From contig JAEERC010000035.1 in NCBI GenBank assembly GCA_016285645.1, positions 1-64,000 on the forward strand: a DNA stretch of 64,000 nt, read 5' to 3'. This DNA is from Clostridiaceae bacterium (GTDB taxonomy: Bacteria; Bacillota; Clostridia; Oscillospirales; Acutalibacteraceae). Position 1 is the first letter of the stretch. Each line of letters starts with the position of its first letter. A model generated the notes under the pieces. That model ran no database searches. It was not told where the DNA came from and saw only the letters and a list, made by a program, of their open reading frames with translations. A program made the position numbers and the translations under genes. This document shows, one piece after another, positions 7,546-17,121 of this stretch.

Positions 7546-9314
7546 CAGAATTCCTCCTCGCTTTCAATTACATCGGTAATTTCGTTTTTGATAGTTTTGC
7601 TGATTGATGCAAATTCCTCTTCAATATTGTCCTCGTGGATATATTTGAATCTGCCTATCGCCTCGCGGACGGGAACGGAAACGAGTTTTTCAATATCCGC
7701 GCCCTGATCAAGCGCTTTGAGCGCCTCGTCATAATACTGCAGGATCAAGGACATCATTATAAACTGTTTGCGAAGCGAGGTGTATGTGTCCACCTCGTGG
7801 AAGGCGAGCTGATGAAGGAAGTCCTCACGGATTGAGCGGGCAACCTCCATTTTGAGTCTGTCGGGGGCGGAAAGAGCGTCCATACCGACAAGTTTAACAA
7901 TTTCATCAAGCGCCGCTTCCTCGCTTAAGGTTTTCATAAGTCTTGCGCGAAGAGCCGTCCACTCGCTGTTTACATTGTCGTTAAACCAGGTGCCGAGCGT
8001 GTCGGCGTAGAGTGAATAACTTGTAAGCCAGTTGATGGCGGGGAAATGGCGTTTATAAGCAAGGGATGAATCGAGACCCCAGAACACTTTGACTATGCGG
8101 AGCGTCGCCTGGGAAACAGGTTCAGAAATATCACCGCCGGGGGGCGAAACAGCGCCGATAACCGAAAGGGCGCCGCTTCTTTCATCCGAGCCGAGAGATA
8201 TGACCGAGCCGGCTCTTTCATAGAACTGAGCAAGACGGCTGCCCAAATAAGCGGGATATCCCTCTTCACCGGGCATTTCCTCAAGGCGTCCGCTCATTTC
8301 ACGCAGCGCTTCGGCCCAGCGAGAGGTGGAGTCCGCCATAAGAGCCACGGAATAGCCCATATCGCGGAAATACTCTGCAATGGTAATACCTGTATATACA
8401 GAAGCCTCACGGGCCGCAACGGGCATATCCGAGGTGTTCGCAATAAGAACCGTGCGCTCCATAAGTGATTTGCCGGTGTGGGGATCTATAAGTTCGGGGA
8501 ACTCGTTGAGAACATCGGTCATTTCGTTTCCGCGCTCACCGCAGCCGATATATACGACTATATCCGCCTCAGCCCACTTCGCGAGCTGGTGCTGGGTGAC
8601 GGTTTTTCCGCTTCCGAAAGGACCCGGTATAGCCGCTACGCCGCCTTTCGCGATCGGGAACAGGGTGTCAACAACACGCTGACCGGTAATTAGCGGAGTG
8701 TTGGGGGCGAGTTTTTTAGCGTAAGGTCTGCCTTTTCGGACAGGCCATTTCTGCATTAAAGTAAACTCGTAATCGCCGCTGTCGTTTTTGATTTTACCGA
8801 CAACATCGGTTATTTTATAATCTCCCTCGGCAATTGATTCTATTGTACCGCTGATATAGGGAGGAACCATAATTTTATGAAGAACAATATCGGTCTCCTG
8901 AACGGTGCCGAGAATATCGCCGCCGGTTACCTTATCGCCGACTTTGGCAACGGGCGTGAAATGCCATACCTTATTCCTGTCAAGGGCGGGAACCTCAATG
9001 CCTCTTGTAAGGTTGTTGCCGACCATGTCGCGAATAACATTGAGCGGCCTCTGAATGCCGTCATAAATGCCTTCAATAAGGCCGGGGCCGAGTTCCACGC
9101 TCAGCGGCTCGTTAGTGGATTCCACGGGTTCGCCCGTTCCGAGACCCGATGTTTCCTCATAAACCTGAATCGAGGCTTTGTCGCCGTGCATTTCTATTAT
9201 TTCACCGATAAGTCTCGCGTTGCTGACGCGCACAACGTCAAACATATTCGCGTCGCGCATTCCGGACGCGACAACAAGGGGACCGGCTATTTTTGTAATC
9301 GTACCTGTACTCAT
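7545..9314 (-). CDS. ntpA: V-type ATP synthase catalytic subunit A
   Basis: This is the catalytic subunit, 589 residues, with P-loop GPFGSGKTV (231-239), the catalytic-site GERGNEM stretch, and [23 protein letters not shown]. It also has the non-homologous insert (about 110-200) that distinguishes V/A subunits from F1-beta. An open frame extends upstream to 9371, but that part overlaps the subunit F gene. The ATG at 9314 is preceded by GAAAGGT and begins [14 protein letters not shown], the expected N-terminus. In the cell it would hydrolyse or make ATP, driving or using ion flow through the membrane ring. Confidence 0.97.
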   Translation of the reverse strand: MSTGTITKIAGPLVVASGMRDANMFDVVRVSNARLIGEIIEMHGDKASIQVYEETSGLGTGEPVESTNEPLSVELGPGLIEGIYDGIQRPLNVIRDMVGNNLTRGIEVPALDRNKVWHFTPVAKVGDKVTGGDILGTVQETDIVLHKIMVPPYISGTIESIAEGDYKITDVVGKIKNDSGDYEFTLMQKWPVRKGRPYAKKLAPNTPLITGQRVVDTLFPIAKGGVAAIPGPFGSGKTVTQHQLAKWAEADIVVYIGCGERGNEMTDVLNEFPELIDPHTGKSLMERTVLIANTSDMPVAAREASVYTGITIAEYFRDMGYSVALMADSTSRWAEALREMSGRLEEMPGEEGYPAYLGSRLAQFYERAGSVISLGSDERSGALSVIGAVSPPGGDISEPVSQATLRIVKVFWGLDSSLAYKRHFPAINWLTSYSLYADTLGTWFNDNVNSEWTALRARLMKTLSEEAALDEIVKLVGMDALSAPDRLKMEVARSIREDFLHQLAFHEVDTYTSLRKQFIMMSLILQYYDEALKALDQGADIEKLVSVPVREAIGRFKYIHEDNIEEEFASISKTIKNEITDVIESEEEF

Positions 9315-9333
9315 AATCTGTTTACCTTTCAAA

Positions 9334-9657
9334 CTATTCTGAAAGAATGTCGGAACCGACCGCTTTCTCAACGCTTTTGCTTACATTCGCAAGCCCCGCG
9401 CCCGTATTTCCTCTGACACCGGGAATAAGAACCACGGCGGGCAGCGGCTGTGAAGAAAGCCTGTCAATTTCCGTTTCAATTAAAGAAGCAAGCCTTTCCG
9501 TTATATAAACAACGGCGTAACCGTTTTCGGCAAGTCTTCTTAAAGTGTGGGCGGCTTCGGAAGGGTCGTCAACATCGTCAAACGGAAAAATATGAAGACC
9601 GAGTGAAGCAAAGCCGTAAATGCTGTCCTTATCGCCCATAGCGGCAATTTTATACAT
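9334..9657 (-). CDS. ntpG: V-type ATP synthase subunit F
   Basis: This 107-residue protein is the small Rossmann-like stalk subunit F, called NtpG in Enterococcus. [20 protein letters not shown] and the later [11 protein letters not shown] are typical of the family, as is [12 protein letters not shown] near the C-terminus. It binds the rotor shaft made by subunit D. Its ATG lies inside the last codons of subunit C (8-base overlap), and its ribosome site GAGGGGC is within that gene, indicating coupled translation. Confidence 0.93.
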   Translation of the reverse strand: MYKIAAMGDKDSIYGFASLGLHIFPFDDVDDPSEAAHTLRRLAENGYAVVYITERLASLIETEIDRLSSQPLPAVVLIPGVRGNTGAGLANVSKSVEKAVGSDILSE

Positions 9658-10612
9658 AAACGCCCCTCACTTTCTCTCTTATATTCTCCGGTGTGAGACC
9701 GTTTTCCTTGGCGGAGAAAATAACCCTCGCGTTTTTTATTTCATTCATTTTGATATAATAATACGAAATAACGGGGTCGGGTCCGTCAATAAGCCATTTT
9801 GAACTGTCCGTAAGACCGATAATATAATCGTCACAGAAGTTTTCAAACTGAGTAAAACCACCTTTAACGGCATCTTTTAAATAAGAATAAGGTGTTTCAC
9901 TGAGATACAGCGAGAGACTCTCTTTATCCTTCGCGCTTTCATATAAACGCTCATTGTCAATGCCGGGGCAGATACAGAAAGCGTCCATTGTAAACGCTTT
10001 TGATTTGCCGCAGAAAATGCAGCGCAAAGCGGTTTTTATGTTTGCCTGAACGCATTTGAGCGACATAATCGCTTTGAGCAGTTCACTCTTTGATTTCTCA
10101 GCGAAACAGAGCGCGGTTTCAAGCGACGCCTTGTCAATAATAATCTCGGAATCCTGACCGCCGGATGTCTCGGCGTAATTATCATACGCTTTTTCCGCTG
10201 TGACTTTTATGAAGTCCGGCAGTTCTTTGAAATTGTTGTGGCTGACGGCTTCTGTGAGCAGAGAGGGATTGACGGTGCAGGGGGAGATATAATATTTTGA
10301 CGGGTCAAGGTCGGAAAATGTCGCTTTTATTGCGGCTTTTAAATTGTAAAAATCATTCGGAATAATCAGCGCGTCTATAAGATTTATGTCGGGAACGCTT
10401 CTTGTAAAGAGATCCCAGACTTTTTCCGCTTCGTTTTCAAGAGATGAAGAGATATTTTTTAAATCAATATCCCATCCCTTGTCAATCAGAATCGAAGCGA
10501 CCGCCTGTTTGCCGGAAGCGTTAATCAGAGAATCGTAATCCGCTTTTGTGAGCAGTTTTGTTTCATTCGCCCTTATTCTCGCAACGGCATAAGTATATTG
10601 TTGGTTATTCAA
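9650..10612 (-). CDS. ntpC: V-type ATP synthase subunit C (d-type)
   Basis: This 320-residue, mostly helical protein is the funnel subunit that sits on the proteolipid ring and receives the rotor shaft. The start YTYAVARIRANETKLLTKADYDSLI is typical of bacterial C/d subunits, as is the position between E and F genes. Sequence conservation in this family is low, so gene order contributes much of the confidence. It follows subunit E by 15 bases and overlaps subunit F by 8 bases. Confidence 0.9.
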   Translation of the reverse strand: MNNQQYTYAVARIRANETKLLTKADYDSLINASGKQAVASILIDKGWDIDLKNISSSLENEAEKVWDLFTRSVPDINLIDALIIPNDFYNLKAAIKATFSDLDPSKYYISPCTVNPSLLTEAVSHNNFKELPDFIKVTAEKAYDNYAETSGGQDSEIIIDKASLETALCFAEKSKSELLKAIMSLKCVQANIKTALRCIFCGKSKAFTMDAFCICPGIDNERLYESAKDKESLSLYLSETPYSYLKDAVKGGFTQFENFCDDYIIGLTDSSKWLIDGPDPVISYYYIKMNEIKNARVIFSAKENGLTPENIREKVRGVYV

Positions 10613-10627
10613 TTTTACTCACGCCCC

Positions 10628-11218
10628 TCAGAATAATAATGAGTTTATCTTTTCTTTGATGTCTTCTCTGTTTTCGTCAATCAAAGCGTCGAAAGAGCAG
10701 TTGATTTCAATAAGACCGTACTTTAAAATAAGACCGTTTTTTATGTCGGCGTTTTCTTGTGAAAGAGTGAGAACGGCGCCGTTTTTCAAAGCCGTCTCTT
10801 TCGCCTTTGAAACAAAACCCTCGGGCACGCGCGAAAAGTCCTTTTTATTAAGAAGCATTTCACATTCGCCCTCGCGGGAATACTTTTCAATAAGCTTGAG
10901 AAGGAAAGCGAAATACGAACTGTCGTCCATCGAATCAAGTTTCCGCGATGCCTTTTCAATAACATCATTGATAAGCTTTACCTTGGTTGAAAGAACAGCC
11001 TGCTTCTGAATCTGCTGGTTTCTCGACAAATCTATTTCGGCTATTTTACCGCATTTCTTATTCGCCTTAGCGATAATGTCATCCGCCTGATTCTGCGCGT
11101 CGGAAACCGCTTTGTCAATTATTTCCTGCGCCTGTTTTTCCGCCGATGAAATAATCCGGTCGCATTTATCGGCGTTGTCTGTTTCTATTTTATTTATAAT
11201 CTTTTCCAGACCGGTCAT
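10628..11218 (-). CDS. ntpE: V-type ATP synthase subunit E
   Basis: This 196-residue peripheral-stalk subunit starts with a long charged, alanine-rich helix (about 1-90) that would pair with the small G/H-type subunit to make the stator. The globular C-terminal part includes ALIDENREDIKEKINSLLF, the typical ending that contacts the head. AAAGAGGTG precedes the ATG. It lies 11 bases after the proteolipid gene. Confidence 0.92.
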   Translation of the reverse strand: MTGLEKIINKIETDNADKCDRIISSAEKQAQEIIDKAVSDAQNQADDIIAKANKKCGKIAEIDLSRNQQIQKQAVLSTKVKLINDVIEKASRKLDSMDDSSYFAFLLKLIEKYSREGECEMLLNKKDFSRVPEGFVSKAKETALKNGAVLTLSQENADIKNGLILKYGLIEINCSFDALIDENREDIKEKINSLLF

Positions 11219-11229
11219 AAAAGCACCTC

Positions 11230-11724
<495 letters not shown>

Positions 11725-13758
11725 TCAGTCCTCCTGAATATTATAATACTTAGTATTTGTTTTTAACGGAGTAAAGGTCCTGCCGCCTCCGTCATAGAAT
11801 TTTGAGAAGAATTCAACATATTGCAACCTGTTCGTGTGAACATAGGTGCCTATTAAATTGATTGCCATATTTACAACATGACCGAAAATAAACACGGGAA
11901 TCAGAAGTATAAGCTTCGTGATTTTGTTCTCGGGGATAGTGCCGAGCGTGTTTACGACTGTTGCTATAACGCCGGTGCAAAGCCCGAGAGCGAGAAGCCT
12001 TGAATAGGAGAGGATGTCGCTGAGCCACCCCGAAGCCGTGTTGTAAAGCCCGTATAAGCCGACTCCGAGTTTGCCGACAATGTTCTTTGATTCCCTGCCT
12101 GCGGTAAGAACTATGAGCGCGGCGCCGACGGCAGCCATTATAAGCCCGACTTTATTGAGAACGGGCGGAACATTTACGCTGAGTATTCCCGCACCGAGCG
12201 GAACAATGCCGGTTATGAGGATAAACACGGGAATAACATCGCATATCGCTCCGACTTTGTTGCCCTGTTTCCACATCTTGTAAAACGCGGCGAAAAGACC
12301 CGCGAACAGATGGATAATGCCGAACAGGAATGAATATCTCATAAGCCGCATCGGATCCTGCACGGGCTGGAACCAGAGGGCGAGCCCGTCCTTGAACAGA
12401 TTGAAACCGAGTAAGGAATTAATCTTTGCGCCGAGATCGGCAACCCCGAAAAAGTCCCTCGCGACAACCTCAAATATATCTCCGAACCAGCTTCCGAAAA
12501 GCGAGCCCCAGAAGAGAGTCGCTATTCCGCAGTAGAAATACATATCGACCGTTTTTTTCTTCGCGCCCGTGAGTTTGAATTTCGCTTTCGCTATAGCCGT
12601 GCCTATTACCATAAGCAGACCGTAGCCCGCGTCGGAGAGCATAATGCCGAACAGAGCGTAATAGAAAAACGCCATTATCGGATTCGGGTCAATATCGGAT
12701 TTGCCGGGTGGAGAGTACATATTAGTTATACTCTCAACCGCGCCGTTGAAACTGTTGTTTTTAAGTGAGACCGGAACATCATCAGTTTCATCGGGATCGT
12801 AAACATTGAGAGCGACAGTGTATTTTGACTCAAGTTCCTTGCAGAAGCTTTCCGCGTCAGCTTCTGAAATATATCCGTCCAAAATAAATATGTTATCGGT
12901 AACGGACAATTTGCCGATGGTTGAGTATTTTTCTCTGTGGAGCGAAAAATAGTCATAGGCAAACTGAATGTCTTTTCTGTATTTCGCGTTTTCCTTGATT
13001 GTATCGAGCGCCTTGTCGCTTTTGTCGAGCAGGGTGCTTATCTCGTTCTGATACCGCTCGTACCTGACCCGCGGTGGGTGTTTTGTAGGGTCGGAAGGAT
13101 AAGCAAAACCCAGAGACCTCAGCGCGTCGTAAACCGCCTGTTTACAGTCGTTGTGACATACGACAAAAACATTTGACCTTGTTTTGCCGGAAGAAATAAC
13201 CTCACAGTCAAACTCCTCAATTTCTCCGAGAGCGGGGAGAAGAGCGTCCTTCAAAGTCTCGGCGGTATAATAATCGGGGAGGGTGCCGATGAAAGCGGAT
13301 GTGGTTTTTGTGCCCTTGTACTTCATCGGAACATCAAGGTCAATCCACGGCTCGAGAGTTTCGAGCATCGCCTCATATCTCGCGACGGATGACGAGGATT
13401 CGTCTATCTGTTTCGCCGCGGAGTTTATGTCGTAACACACGCCTAAAATATCGCTCGCTTTATCGGAGTTATCAATAAACTCCTTAAAAGAAATATTTTC
13501 CTTTTGCGGAAAGAAGGACTCAAGAATGCCTTTTGATTCGGGGCAGTATTTATCGAGCACCTTGAGCGAAGTCTCCGCCTCTGTCAGATATTTTTCGTAA
13601 AAACCGAGCGACTGTACGGTTGATATTTTATCGAGATTTCCGTTTTCGGGGATATCGGTTAATTCCATCACTTCTTTTCGCTGAATGAAATCAACAATGT
13701 TTTTTACATCCTGAATCGAAGCGATGATTTCGATTTTTTTCATTTTCAGTTTTGCCAT
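11725..13758 (-). CDS. ntpI: V-type ATP synthase subunit I (a-type)
   Basis: This 677-residue stator subunit has a soluble N-terminal half that clasps the peripheral stalks and a membrane half with about seven or eight helices. SDAGYGLLM marks the first membrane helices. ILSYSRLLALGL contains the conserved arginine (R587) that faces the proteolipid glutamate during ion transfer. FGHVVNMAINLIG and HTNRLQYVEFFSKFYDGGG are the usual C-terminal signatures. AAGGAGGTGAGG precedes the ATG. It follows the small stalk subunit by 32 bases. Confidence 0.96.
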   Translation of the reverse strand: MAKLKMKKIEIIASIQDVKNIVDFIQRKEVMELTDIPENGNLDKISTVQSLGFYEKYLTEAETSLKVLDKYCPESKGILESFFPQKENISFKEFIDNSDKASDILGVCYDINSAAKQIDESSSSVARYEAMLETLEPWIDLDVPMKYKGTKTTSAFIGTLPDYYTAETLKDALLPALGEIEEFDCEVISSGKTRSNVFVVCHNDCKQAVYDALRSLGFAYPSDPTKHPPRVRYERYQNEISTLLDKSDKALDTIKENAKYRKDIQFAYDYFSLHREKYSTIGKLSVTDNIFILDGYISEADAESFCKELESKYTVALNVYDPDETDDVPVSLKNNSFNGAVESITNMYSPPGKSDIDPNPIMAFFYYALFGIMLSDAGYGLLMVIGTAIAKAKFKLTGAKKKTVDMYFYCGIATLFWGSLFGSWFGDIFEVVARDFFGVADLGAKINSLLGFNLFKDGLALWFQPVQDPMRLMRYSFLFGIIHLFAGLFAAFYKMWKQGNKVGAICDVIPVFILITGIVPLGAGILSVNVPPVLNKVGLIMAAVGAALIVLTAGRESKNIVGKLGVGLYGLYNTASGWLSDILSYSRLLALGLCTGVIATVVNTLGTIPENKITKLILLIPVFIFGHVVNMAINLIGTYVHTNRLQYVEFFSKFYDGGGRTFTPLKTNTKYYNIQED

Positions 13759-13790
13759 AACCTCACCTCCTTATCAGTTTAAATTTATGT

Positions 13791-14099
13791 TCATACTATA
13801 GAATCAATAACGCAGTCAACCGCTTTATCGATATTCGCGGCGGCTTTCTGAATAAGCTCATCGGTAAGCTTCTTTGCGGAATCGTCCGATTGAATTTTGC
13901 CCGCATCGGAACCCGCCTGCGCTTTTTCAATCAGCTCAGCCGCTTGTTTTTTTGCGTTTTCGAGTATCTCGGTTACTTTTTCTTCAGCCGTCTTACCGGC
14001 GTTTTCTATGATATTTTCTGCCTGTCTCTGCGCTTCATCCGTTTTTTCAGCGCAGATTTCTTCGGCTTTTAATACTTCATCAAGCATTCCCGACGCCAT
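13791..14099 (-). CDS. ntpF: V-type ATP synthase small peripheral-stalk subunit (G/H type)
   Basis: This 102-residue, highly charged protein is almost entirely predicted coiled coil (alanine, glutamate and lysine rich, with no proline and few hydrophobic clusters), as expected for the stalk partner of subunit E. Its position as first gene before subunit I matches ntpF of Enterococcus and ahaH of archaea. AAAAGGAGG lies before the ATG. The family is poorly conserved, so the call rests on composition, length and operon position. Confidence 0.85.
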   Translation of the reverse strand: MASGMLDEVLKAEEICAEKTDEAQRQAENIIENAGKTAEEKVTEILENAKKQAAELIEKAQAGSDAGKIQSDDSAKKLTDELIQKAAANIDKAVDCVIDSIV

Positions 14100-14126
14100 A
14101 TAAAAACCTCCTTTTTTTACTTAAAT

Positions 14127-14155
14127 ATATTATCATATATATTTATTAATTGCAA
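14127..14155 (-). promoter_or_regulatory. Promoter of V-ATPase operon
   Basis: On the minus strand TTGCAA (14150-14155) and TAATAT (14127-14132) are 17 bases apart with an extended -10 TGA. Transcription would start about 20 bases before the first operon ATG. Confidence 0.7.
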
Positions 14156-14163
14156 TTAATTTA

Positions 14164-14192
14164 TTGATTTTTATAATAAATAATGATAACAT
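14164..14192 (+). promoter_or_regulatory. Promoter of the alpha/beta-hydrolase gene
   Basis: TTGATT (14164-14169), a 17-base spacer ending in an extended TGA, and TAACAT (14187-14192) precede the ATG at 14223. Only eight bases separate its -35 from that of the divergent ATPase promoter. Confidence 0.55.
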
Positions 14193-14222
14193 TTAATCAT
14201 AAAATTTCGGGAGGGAAAAAAG

Positions 14223-15839
14223 ATGAAAAAAAAGACCGTAACGCCTGTTGTTTTTGTAACGGGAATTGGTCAGACCTGGTCGTATCTGAGCGGCGGCGAC
14301 GGGTATATCTGGAACCTTTTTCCCTCAAGAAAAGATATAATGTTCAAGGAGTTCACGGCAGGGGATTACGCGGTTTTATCGAAAACCGTCGCGAAATGTT
14401 TTCTTAAGTTGAAAAGCAACAAAGTAAAAATAAACGAATCCGAATTATCTTCAATTATATCCAAACTCTTTTACTGCTGCAGGGTAGATGATTACGGAAG
14501 ACTGCCGTTTGATGTTACAAATATTATATGCGGGCCGAAATCCTTTGATGTGCTGCGCAAAACAGATCTTCTCACGGGTGAGGAATGCTCTGATTTTGAA
14601 AAAAGCGTGCTTTACCGGCTGTACCGAGATATTCCCTGCAAATCACTCGCGGGAAGAATCGGCGAAGAAAACATGTATTGCTTCAATTACACGCCGTTTT
14701 CAGATATCTATGAGGACGCCGACAATCTCAGGGAAATGCTCAAAGCCGTTATTGAGGACCAGAAAAACAAAACCGGATGTAAACGGGTTACACTTGTGCC
14801 GATGAGTATGGGCGGTTCGATAGTAAGCGCGTATATTGACAAATATTATTCCGATGAAAGCGGCGCTGTCGGTGAGGATTATATTGAAAAAATAATAAGC
14901 ATTGTAGGCGCGTGGGACGGCAGCGACGGCTTGTCCGATCTCATCACTTTCAATGTTGATGATTCGTTTATCGAAAAACTTCCCGTTTTAGTAGGCAATA
15001 AAGGAGCGGAATTTTTAAAAAAATTCCCCGAAAACAATGTTAAATCACTGTTCGGGGTTCTGTTTGATACTTTTGTAAAAACAATAATTCTCAGAAACTC
15101 CGCGTTTACCGCTCTTGTTCCGAAAGACAGATATGATGAAGTCTGCGAAAAACTTTTTGAAGGCAGCGATGATATAAGGTTGAACGAGGTAAGGCGTGTT
15201 TCTCAAATATATAACAACGCTCAGAACAATCTTATAAACAGATTAAAAACTCTTGAAAGCAAGTGTAAAATAAACACATATTTTATTTGCGGTTACAACA
15301 AGTTTTTCGGGGAGGACAGTCGGGACTTCTCGTTTTTATCGCTGTTCGCAAACTCCGAAAAGACCAATTCCGATTCCGTTATTCAGATATCCTCAACCGC
15401 GCCCGGCGTCAAATGGGTAAAACGCGGCGAAAAATTCGACACAGACGAAGAAAAATATATTTCGCCCGATAAATCGATTGACGCCTCAGAAAGCCCGTTC
15501 AGGGACAGAATATGGTTTTTTGAAAACCAGTATCACGAACTGGGGCCGAACAACACTTCAATCGCCCTCGCGACCGATATAGCGCTCGGAGAGGTTAAAG
15601 ACATAAACGGAAAATACCCACAGTTCAACCGCTCGAGATATGTCGGAGGAGCGGAAGAACTGATTGAAAAATCTAAACGGATATGCGATGAATACAGCAT
15701 TCCCGCAAAGAAAAAAGAATCAATAGCCGAAGCCGTCGGTAAAGTTGAGAAAATGCTCGGCTGCGTTTTCAACGATCCCGGCAAAGACCGTGAAACTGTT
15801 GAAGAACTGAAAAAGGAACTTGACAGTATATTGCAATAA
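14223..15839 (+). CDS. LCAT/esterase-like alpha/beta-hydrolase
   Basis: The 538-residue protein begins with TPVVFVTGIGQTWSYL, like the strand-1 and oxyanion region of LCAT- and PGAP1-type hydrolases. VTLVPMSMGGS forms a nucleophile elbow with serine 195, where the usual glycine two residues before Ser is methionine. A candidate catalytic histidine is H438 in NQYHELGPNNTS. No signal peptide or membrane helix is visible, so it would act on an intracellular acyl or glycosyl ester; the substrate is unknown. GGGAGGG precedes the ATG. It stands alone between the divergent ATPase operon and a terminator. The fold is likely; the enzyme activity is a guess. Confidence 0.6.
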   Translation: MKKKTVTPVVFVTGIGQTWSYLSGGDGYIWNLFPSRKDIMFKEFTAGDYAVLSKTVAKCFLKLKSNKVKINESELSSIISKLFYCCRVDDYGRLPFDVTNIICGPKSFDVLRKTDLLTGEECSDFEKSVLYRLYRDIPCKSLAGRIGEENMYCFNYTPFSDIYEDADNLREMLKAVIEDQKNKTGCKRVTLVPMSMGGSIVSAYIDKYYSDESGAVGEDYIEKIISIVGAWDGSDGLSDLITFNVDDSFIEKLPVLVGNKGAEFLKKFPENNVKSLFGVLFDTFVKTIILRNSAFTALVPKDRYDEVCEKLFEGSDDIRLNEVRRVSQIYNNAQNNLINRLKTLESKCKINTYFICGYNKFFGEDSRDFSFLSLFANSEKTNSDSVIQISSTAPGVKWVKRGEKFDTDEEKYISPDKSIDASESPFRDRIWFFENQYHELGPNNTSIALATDIALGEVKDINGKYPQFNRSRYVGGAEELIEKSKRICDEYSIPAKKKESIAEAVGKVEKMLGCVFNDPGKDRETVEELKKELDSILQ

Positions 15840-15841
15840 TT

Positions 15842-15869
15842 AAAGCAGAATCCCTCGGGATTCTGCTTT
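15842..15869. terminator. Bidirectional terminator between hydrolase gene and rhaA
   Basis: AAAGCAGAATCCC (15842-15854) pairs perfectly with GGGATTCTGCTTT (15857-15869) around a two-base loop. It lies between two convergent genes, three bases after one stop and five bases from the other. Confidence 0.8.
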
Positions 15870-15873
15870 ATGT

Positions 15874-17109
15874 TTATCTGAGCGAAAGAACGGTTTTTTC
15901 GTATTCTTTAATATCATCAATATACGAATTTGAAAGCCCCTGTCTGGTGAGGTATTCGTTCCAGATGTCGCCGAAGGGGGCTGTTTTTATTTCCTCCGAA
16001 AGTGCCATGAGCGAAGTGGTGTCGGCGCTGTCCTGGAGTTCCTTCATCTTATCGTTCGGCTGAAGAAGGGCGAAGAGAAGCGCTTTATGAACGCAGCGCA
16101 CACCTGTTACCCAGGCGGAAATCCTGTTAATCGAAGCGTCAAAATAGTCGGTGGCTATGAAAACTCTGTCAAGGGCGTCGTTGCGGACTATTTCCTTGGC
16201 GATTTCCTTTGTTTCATCGTCGAGTATAACAACGTGGTCGGAATCCCAGCGAACTCCTCTTGTGATGTGGAGGGCGATTTTTTCATTGAAAAGAAGCAGT
16301 GAGGGAATCTTATCCGAAACAAGCTCGGTGGGGTGATAGTGGCCGTTGTCCATAAGGGGAGTGATGCCCTTTTTGGTGGCGTATGAAAGACAGAACTCGG
16401 AACTTCCGACTGTGTAGCTTTCAAGACCTATGCCGAAAACTTTTGATTCAAGAGTGATGTAAACCTTGCTCTTGTCGTAATCAATGCTTAAAATCTTGTC
16501 CATAGATTCCTTGAATCTTCTTCTCGGTGAAAGACGGTCGGCGGGTATATCCTTATAGCCGTCGGGAATCCAGTAATTTATAACACAGGGGTAACCCGTT
16601 TCTTCGGCGAAATATTCGCCGATTCTGATGCACGCCTGCCCGTGTCTTATCCAGTAGTTTCTTACTTCATCATCGGGCGATGAAAGGGTGAGATTGTCCT
16701 TTACCATAGGATGTGAGAAGAAAGTGGGGTTGAAATCTATGCCCATATCACGCGCTTTAGCGAACTCAACCCATTTTTTGAAATGCTCGGGTTTTATTTC
16801 ATCTCTGCCTGCCGGCTCGCCTTCAAATATCGCGTAGCAGGCGTGAAGGTTCAGCTTCTTTTTGCCGGGAATAAGCGAAAACGCCTTGTCGATATCCGCC
16901 ATAAGCTGTGCGGGAGTTGTTGCTTTGCCGGGATAATTGCCGGTGGTCTGAATACCGCCCGAAAGCGCCTCTTTGCTGTCAAAGCCCGTAACATCATCGC
17001 CCTGCCAGCAGTGAATGCTGACAGTTACGTTTTTAAGAATTTCAATCGCTTTTTCGGTATCGACACCGTAACCCGCGTAAATATCTTTTGCCGTTTCGTA
17101 TCTGCTCAT
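15874..17109 (-). CDS. rhaA: L-rhamnose isomerase
   Basis: This 411-residue protein matches RhaA throughout: SIHCWQGDDVTGFD near the N-terminus, KLNLHACYAI, GIDFNPTFFSHP, INYWIPDGYKDIPADR, and metal-site stretches LESKVFG, DNGHYHPTE and GVRWDSDHVV. It would convert L-rhamnose to L-rhamnulose in the cytoplasm. It is the last gene of an operon with a GH3 glucosidase, an MFS transporter and mannose-6-phosphate isomerase. rhaB and rhaD are not in this operon, so the pathway must be completed elsewhere or another deoxy or aldose sugar is handled. GGAGG precedes the ATG. Confidence 0.95.
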   Translation of the reverse strand: MSRYETAKDIYAGYGVDTEKAIEILKNVTVSIHCWQGDDVTGFDSKEALSGGIQTTGNYPGKATTPAQLMADIDKAFSLIPGKKKLNLHACYAIFEGEPAGRDEIKPEHFKKWVEFAKARDMGIDFNPTFFSHPMVKDNLTLSSPDDEVRNYWIRHGQACIRIGEYFAEETGYPCVINYWIPDGYKDIPADRLSPRRRFKESMDKILSIDYDKSKVYITLESKVFGIGLESYTVGSSEFCLSYATKKGITPLMDNGHYHPTELVSDKIPSLLLFNEKIALHITRGVRWDSDHVVILDDETKEIAKEIVRNDALDRVFIATDYFDASINRISAWVTGVRCVHKALLFALLQPNDKMKELQDSADTTSLMALSEEIKTAPFGDIWNEYLTRQGLSNSYIDDIKEYEKTVLSLR

Positions 17110-17121
17110 AATAACCTCCGT

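Noticed and set aside
8877..9416. 179-residue plus-strand open frame
   Set aside because: It is antisense to ntpA and the subunit F gene and has no recognisable protein features.
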